A stretch of DNA of 64,000 nt, from the NCBI RefSeq assembly GCF_040807025.1, contig NC_090952.1, positions 26,843,068 to 26,907,067 of the forward strand. The letters run 5' to 3'. A program made the position numbers and the translations under genes. Source of the stretch: Struthio camelus (taxonomy: Eukaryota > Chordata > Aves > Struthioniformes > Struthionidae). Each line of letters starts with the position of its first letter. Within the stretch, counting starts at the first letter, position 1. Shown here one piece after another: positions 24,401 to 64,000 of this stretch. The notes below the pieces were generated by a model that ran no database searches, was not told the DNA's origin, and worked only from the letters and a program-made list of their open reading frames with translations.

Positions 24401-25651
24401 GGTGTACCTCTAATAGTGTCTTTCTGTTGGCTGCTCACACAACATATTCCAGTGGAACAGAGAAGAGATTTTCTCATTTTCTGTTCACTGCCACTTTTGC
24501 TTGTCCCAACTTTTTCCAGCTCCTATCCCTTCTCCTTGCAGTGTTCTCTCATATTCTATCACAGCCCTCTGGCTCTAGCAACTTTTGTTTGTTGGTTTGT
24601 ATGGTAGAGAACTTGTGTCACTGCCTTTTCTGATTTTTTCAGGTGTGTGTTTTCACGCTCAGCTGTGAAAACTGGATGGGTATGGAATACACATCTAAAT
24701 ATACCTTTTACGGCCTTAAATTCTCACTTTCGACTCCAGATAGAGCACTAAGTAACATACCACCTCACCGAAGAGGTAGAGACTGCTAACAGTTAAAGTA
24801 TGAAAAGGACCCTGAATGCAAGCACAAGCACTGGCTACATCAAAAAGAGGCTAAAAGCTGAGAAATGGCTCACTGTTAAGTGCGGAGAGGCTTCCAGTGT
24901 ACAAAATGGGTAGAAGAGATGGGCATTTGAATATTACTGGAGAGAGCTGTCAGAACTGAGTTTTTCAGATGGATAAGGTGCATTAGGTTAATCACAAGGG
25001 AGTTTCTTAAAGTCAAAAATGGTTTAAATAAGTAAATGGTGCAATGACATAATTATGAGGCAGTTTTTCTGGGGGCTTTTTCCATGCAAGTTTTTACTTG
25101 GATCAACATTTACATACAGAAATGTTTGTTGGGGAACCATGCATAATCATCAGAGACCAGAGATATCAATATGAAGGTAGAAAAGCATGCAGAATTAAAT
25201 AAGCCCATGGAGATATGAAAAGACGCATATAAATGCATCAAATGACGTCTCGTAAATCAACCTCATATAATCATGACCTGTATCAATAACCTCAACAAGA
25301 TCTCCTTAACAGTGATATTCTCCCAGTACCTGTTCAGCATTTGCTACCCACCCTTTCAAGCTTTCTACGGATCAGGGAGGTTTTTGATAAAGAGTCTGCA
25401 CTCTGCCTTGCCAGGAGGTGTAGGGAAGAGGCAGGTGTTTCTGCCGTGCTTCAAACGTTTGGCTGTGGTAGAACGGGATTGGTCCTACTTTGTGGGACAG
25501 TGTGTGAACATGTAGGCAAGAGAGAACAATCACGTGTGAATGGAAAATACTCTTTAAATACTGTGCAGGGAATTTGTAAAGGGAGATAGGGATACTGGGT
25601 AGACCTCAGAGCTTTCATAGTTAAGGTATAGAGAGATGCAAATATTCAAAA
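21441..25651. other. AT-rich gene-free stretch
   Basis: I see no exon, RNA gene or clear transposon. The sequence is AT-rich with scattered short frames. An octamer ATTTGCAT lies at 22605. An A-rich tract lies near 23550. Nothing stands out beyond composition. Confidence 0.5.
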
Positions 25652-25771
25652 GATATATATTAATATATAATAATTATATGATATAATTATAAATATATAT
25701 ATTAAATATATATTAATATATAATATATATTAATATATGAATATATGAATATATTCATATATGAATATATG
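25652..25771. repeat. AT-rich palindromic microsatellite
   Basis: About 120 bases of ATATAT/TTAATATA/GAATATAT units. It includes a perfect 22-base palindrome at 25741-25762 (ATATATGAATA and its complement). Such tracts are prone to cruciform formation, length change and assembly error. Confidence 0.85.
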
Positions 25772-28700
25772 AAAGTATTTTATCTAAATATTTCCACTCC
25801 TAAAATCCTTCAAAGGCTTTCCTTTTATTGGCTTTTTTTTTTTTTTTTAAAGAAAAAGGAAGTATGGAAAGGAACTGCTGCAATCCAGCTTCTTCCTTAA
25901 AGCATCTCTGCTTCTGAATATCTCTGTTGTTCACTAGCAAACATTATCATGTCACTTGATGTGTTTTTCTTCACTATTCATTATCACTGCTTCTGTTAGC
26001 ATTTACATAACAGAATTCTGCTTTGGGGAGATACGAATAAGCACTAACATCAAATGTTGCTTTCACAAGATTTACTATCATTCCCCAAAATGCTGCTTCT
26101 TGGATGCGGAGGATCCAGAAAGAGATGAGTCATGGAGCTGCAAGTAAGATCTGTGAGTGGCTGCAGTGCGCTCTGGAAATGAGTTCTTGGGGAACGAAAG
26201 CTAAACTTGAAGATGGGCATTACTCACCAGAGAAAGATTACTCCTCAAGGGGAGAACCCTGGAGAAGCCTGAAGACATATCGATCACAGCCCTTCTAGAA
26301 AACTTAGGGGAGAACAGGACAACTGACAGAACGTTAACACTATGAAGGTGTGCTGCCACAGAACCAGCGACATGGAAAAAGGACCGGAGGACACTGCAGA
26401 GTAGTAAACCACAGCCGTCATCTCGGAAGAGTTATGCAACAGCTGTTACGGGCATGACTAATACTCTGTATTTGATCTGAATGCAGAAAGCCATATCCTG
26501 TATACCTGTATTCTGCAACGAATACATAATGAATAGTTATATGATTATTAACGTGCTACTTTTATGCTGATGCATCATGCAATGTGAGCTATAATGAGGC
26601 TGTAGCATTTGCAAGGTGGAGTGCTTCTGAGTTTTAAGTTAGGGGGTCCTGTATTTATATGAACCTAAGAAAAGAGCATTTGGCAAGACTTCCATTCTGA
26701 ATGGTGTAGGAAGGACACAAGCCAAGGGCAAATGAGCTTACTTTACGAATATTTTCTATCACAGGCTTTCAATCTGAGAGCCCATTGAAATTACTGTAGA
26801 ATTCCCCTTGGCTCTGGATGGGCCCTAAAAGAACAATCCTGCCTACTGTGGTGGTACAGCCTCCTGTGGTGCTACCTCCAAGCTCAAATAAAAGGAAGTC
26901 AGGAGCAGAGATGTACTATAAGACACCAACCAAAAGGTGCCAAGGAAACATGTCATATTAAGAAGAAATGTATCAGGTAACTGTTACCACAGGACTATGC
27001 CAAGATATGATGCTATATAATATTAATAGTGCAGTGTTTCACTTGACACAGAATTATATTTATCTCAGAAAAACTGATAGGTACTTTCAATAATATAAAA
27101 TACCATCTATGTTTTTTGTTTGTATTCCTGGCATGCATAAAAAGATGAGCTTTCAATGAGCAGTCTGAGGACAGGAGGGAGAAATATTACCTCTCTAAGG
27201 ATTGAGAATATCACAACGTTCTTTTACCAACCGGAAATTTGTTCTCAGAACTTCAGTTGTACACCGGATCTCTCACAGGAAGTGCCAGTACTGTAACTCC
27301 ACAGGCTCCTGTGTAATTCTGGGAAGGCAGAAGTGTTGTTACAATTGGAAAGCCACTAGAGCTGAGGCTTACACCTTGACAAGGTGGCACCTTGCATCTC
27401 TCTTGACTGAAGATCCTGTCTTAAAAAAAGATTCTGAGCATCAAGACGGTAAGCTGTTTTTTTGGCTATTTAAATTCTCATTAATAGAGTGAGAACTTGA
27501 GAAGACAAAGAAGTAGTGAAATCTAGCAGTCAGTAAATCGGAGCTCCTGCCACAAAACAAACAACTGCTACACCAATATTAAAATACCGGTGAATTGTGC
27601 AGATCAACTGAATGTCATATATCTGACTCCTCCTCAAGAGACTAATGAAACTTGGTCTTGGTATCTTGAAGCATCCTGAAAACAGGTGACAGTAGGAAGG
27701 ACTGTATCCTCACAGTAATAGCAGGAAGAACTCCGAAACTGCACTTCACAAAAAGTCTAGTCATGCATATATGCTATAAAACTACACTAAAAATGAATCT
27801 AGTCTTAATGTTCCAACTGCATCGATTTACTGTGATTCAGCATTCGGTATGCAAAGCATGAAGACGAGTTGTCTTGTTTTATTTTCCAGTGATGACAGCA
27901 CTTGCGACACTGCCAAGGCCAACTCACAGAACATTTTTCAAGAAATTCTAATATGGAATGCCAGATATTTATGGTGGCAAAATAGAGTTTTACATTAAAG
28001 AACACTGTCAACTCACTTAACACATTTTAGCGACCTATTGCTGAAGTAAAATAAATTTCTCGCGCTCTAACAAGGTACTTCCTGTGGAAAAATTACGTGT
28101 TACCCTTAAGAGTATCTACAGTGATTGATAGCGCACCCTTTTTTTTCTTTGAAGGGAACAGGTGCCTATCAATCACATTTTTCATTTCCTGGACACTGGG
28201 GCAAACAAATTTAATTTGGGTCCTAAAGCCATCCTACGTTGTACATTCTGGAGCCTTAACGGGACTGTGCCCTTTGGGGTGTATCATTGACTTTTATGCG
28301 CTGGGGCAATGACACACACACTGGTAGCAACAGGTATCAGATATTGATTACTGAGCACTGGCAGTTCCCATTCACTTTAACGCGAGATGCAGGTGCTTAG
28401 TACCTCTAAATAGCAGGACACTCGTTAAGTCGCCAAAGACCAGGCATCCACATTCTGACATTGTGTCTTGAGCCTACTACCTACATTCATAGGGGATTAA
28501 AAAGATTCTTTTTCTTATAAAACAGTTTCATGAGCAGAACTCAAGAACATTATTTTCCGGAACCTTTTGTCCTACCACCATAAAAATGCTCCGTACCTAA
28601 TAAAATGCCACTTTGACTTTTTCCCTACAGTTAGGTCTTCCGTAACGGACGTCAGCACGGGCTGACAGGTATCTAACTTCAGCTTTCCATCAGCACTCAC

Positions 28701-28889
28701 TCAGTCTTCTACTGCCTGCCTACCTTCGGAAACGGCCCGAGAACTTAACGTGTTTTTAGGCTGTGGTCATATTTGACTGCAATGAATCTGCAGAGTCTAA
28801 AATTCCTGCAGTTTCTTTGGAAAGAAAAAATAAAAAAAGAAGAAGGCTGATTCTGAACGTCTGAATCGATTTTAAGTCCTGAATACAGG
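25772..28889. other. Gene-free stretch before the BRWD3 promoter
   Basis: There is a run of 16 T at about 25833-25848. A 96-codon + frame at 27202-27492 contains a small cysteine cluster (KCQYC and QKCC) but resembles no family I know and has no supporting splice structure. Other frames are short. No transposon is clear. Intergenic DNA is the safest reading. Confidence 0.5.

Positions 28890-64000
<35,111 letters not shown>

Overview
The window is vertebrate nuclear DNA, almost certainly from a bird. It has long introns with GT-AG splice sites, two separate CpG islands, an AT-rich gene desert, and several CR1-family LINE fragments. One of these (35221-35548) is a typical avian CR1 3' end closing with the short terminal repeat ending in ATTCTGTGA. 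I see no prokaryotic, viral or plasmid features.

The only protein-coding gene I can support is the 5' third of BRWD3 (bromodomain and WD-repeat containing 3) on the + strand. Its start codon is at 29578. Seventeen coding exons can be placed to the base, with GT-AG introns and a continuous reading frame across every junction. The last exon (63921 onward) runs off the right edge. Together they encode about 578 residues: the LisH-like helical N terminus and the complete eight-repeat WD40 region. The chromatin-binding part of the family (tudor-like module and two bromodomains) must lie beyond position 64000. Exons 1-4 sit within 0.9 kb inside a very GC-rich CpG island (about 28890-31180); the other exons are spread over 25 kb of AT-rich introns.

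The left 28.9 kb has no gene I can recognise. It contains a second, 2-kb 'orphan' CpG island (about 4240-6320) with no recognisable coding sequence, two decayed CR1 elements (about 12090-13170 and 20740-21440), a short minus-strand CR1 relic (18785-18840), small CpG-rich patches near 9060-9190 and 15660-15900, and an AT-rich palindromic block (25652-25771). Several non-repetitive, AT-rich, homeodomain-motif-rich stretches look like possible conserved non-coding elements, but only an alignment could show that.

I looked for an unusual or undescribed system and did not find one. This is an ordinary chromatin-regulator locus with a gene desert upstream. The points most worth following up are the orphan CpG island, the GC-extreme first exons, two or three unusually perfect inverted repeats, the upstream short ORFs in the BRWD3 leader, and a likely proline-to-leucine change at a family-conserved site in exon 5.
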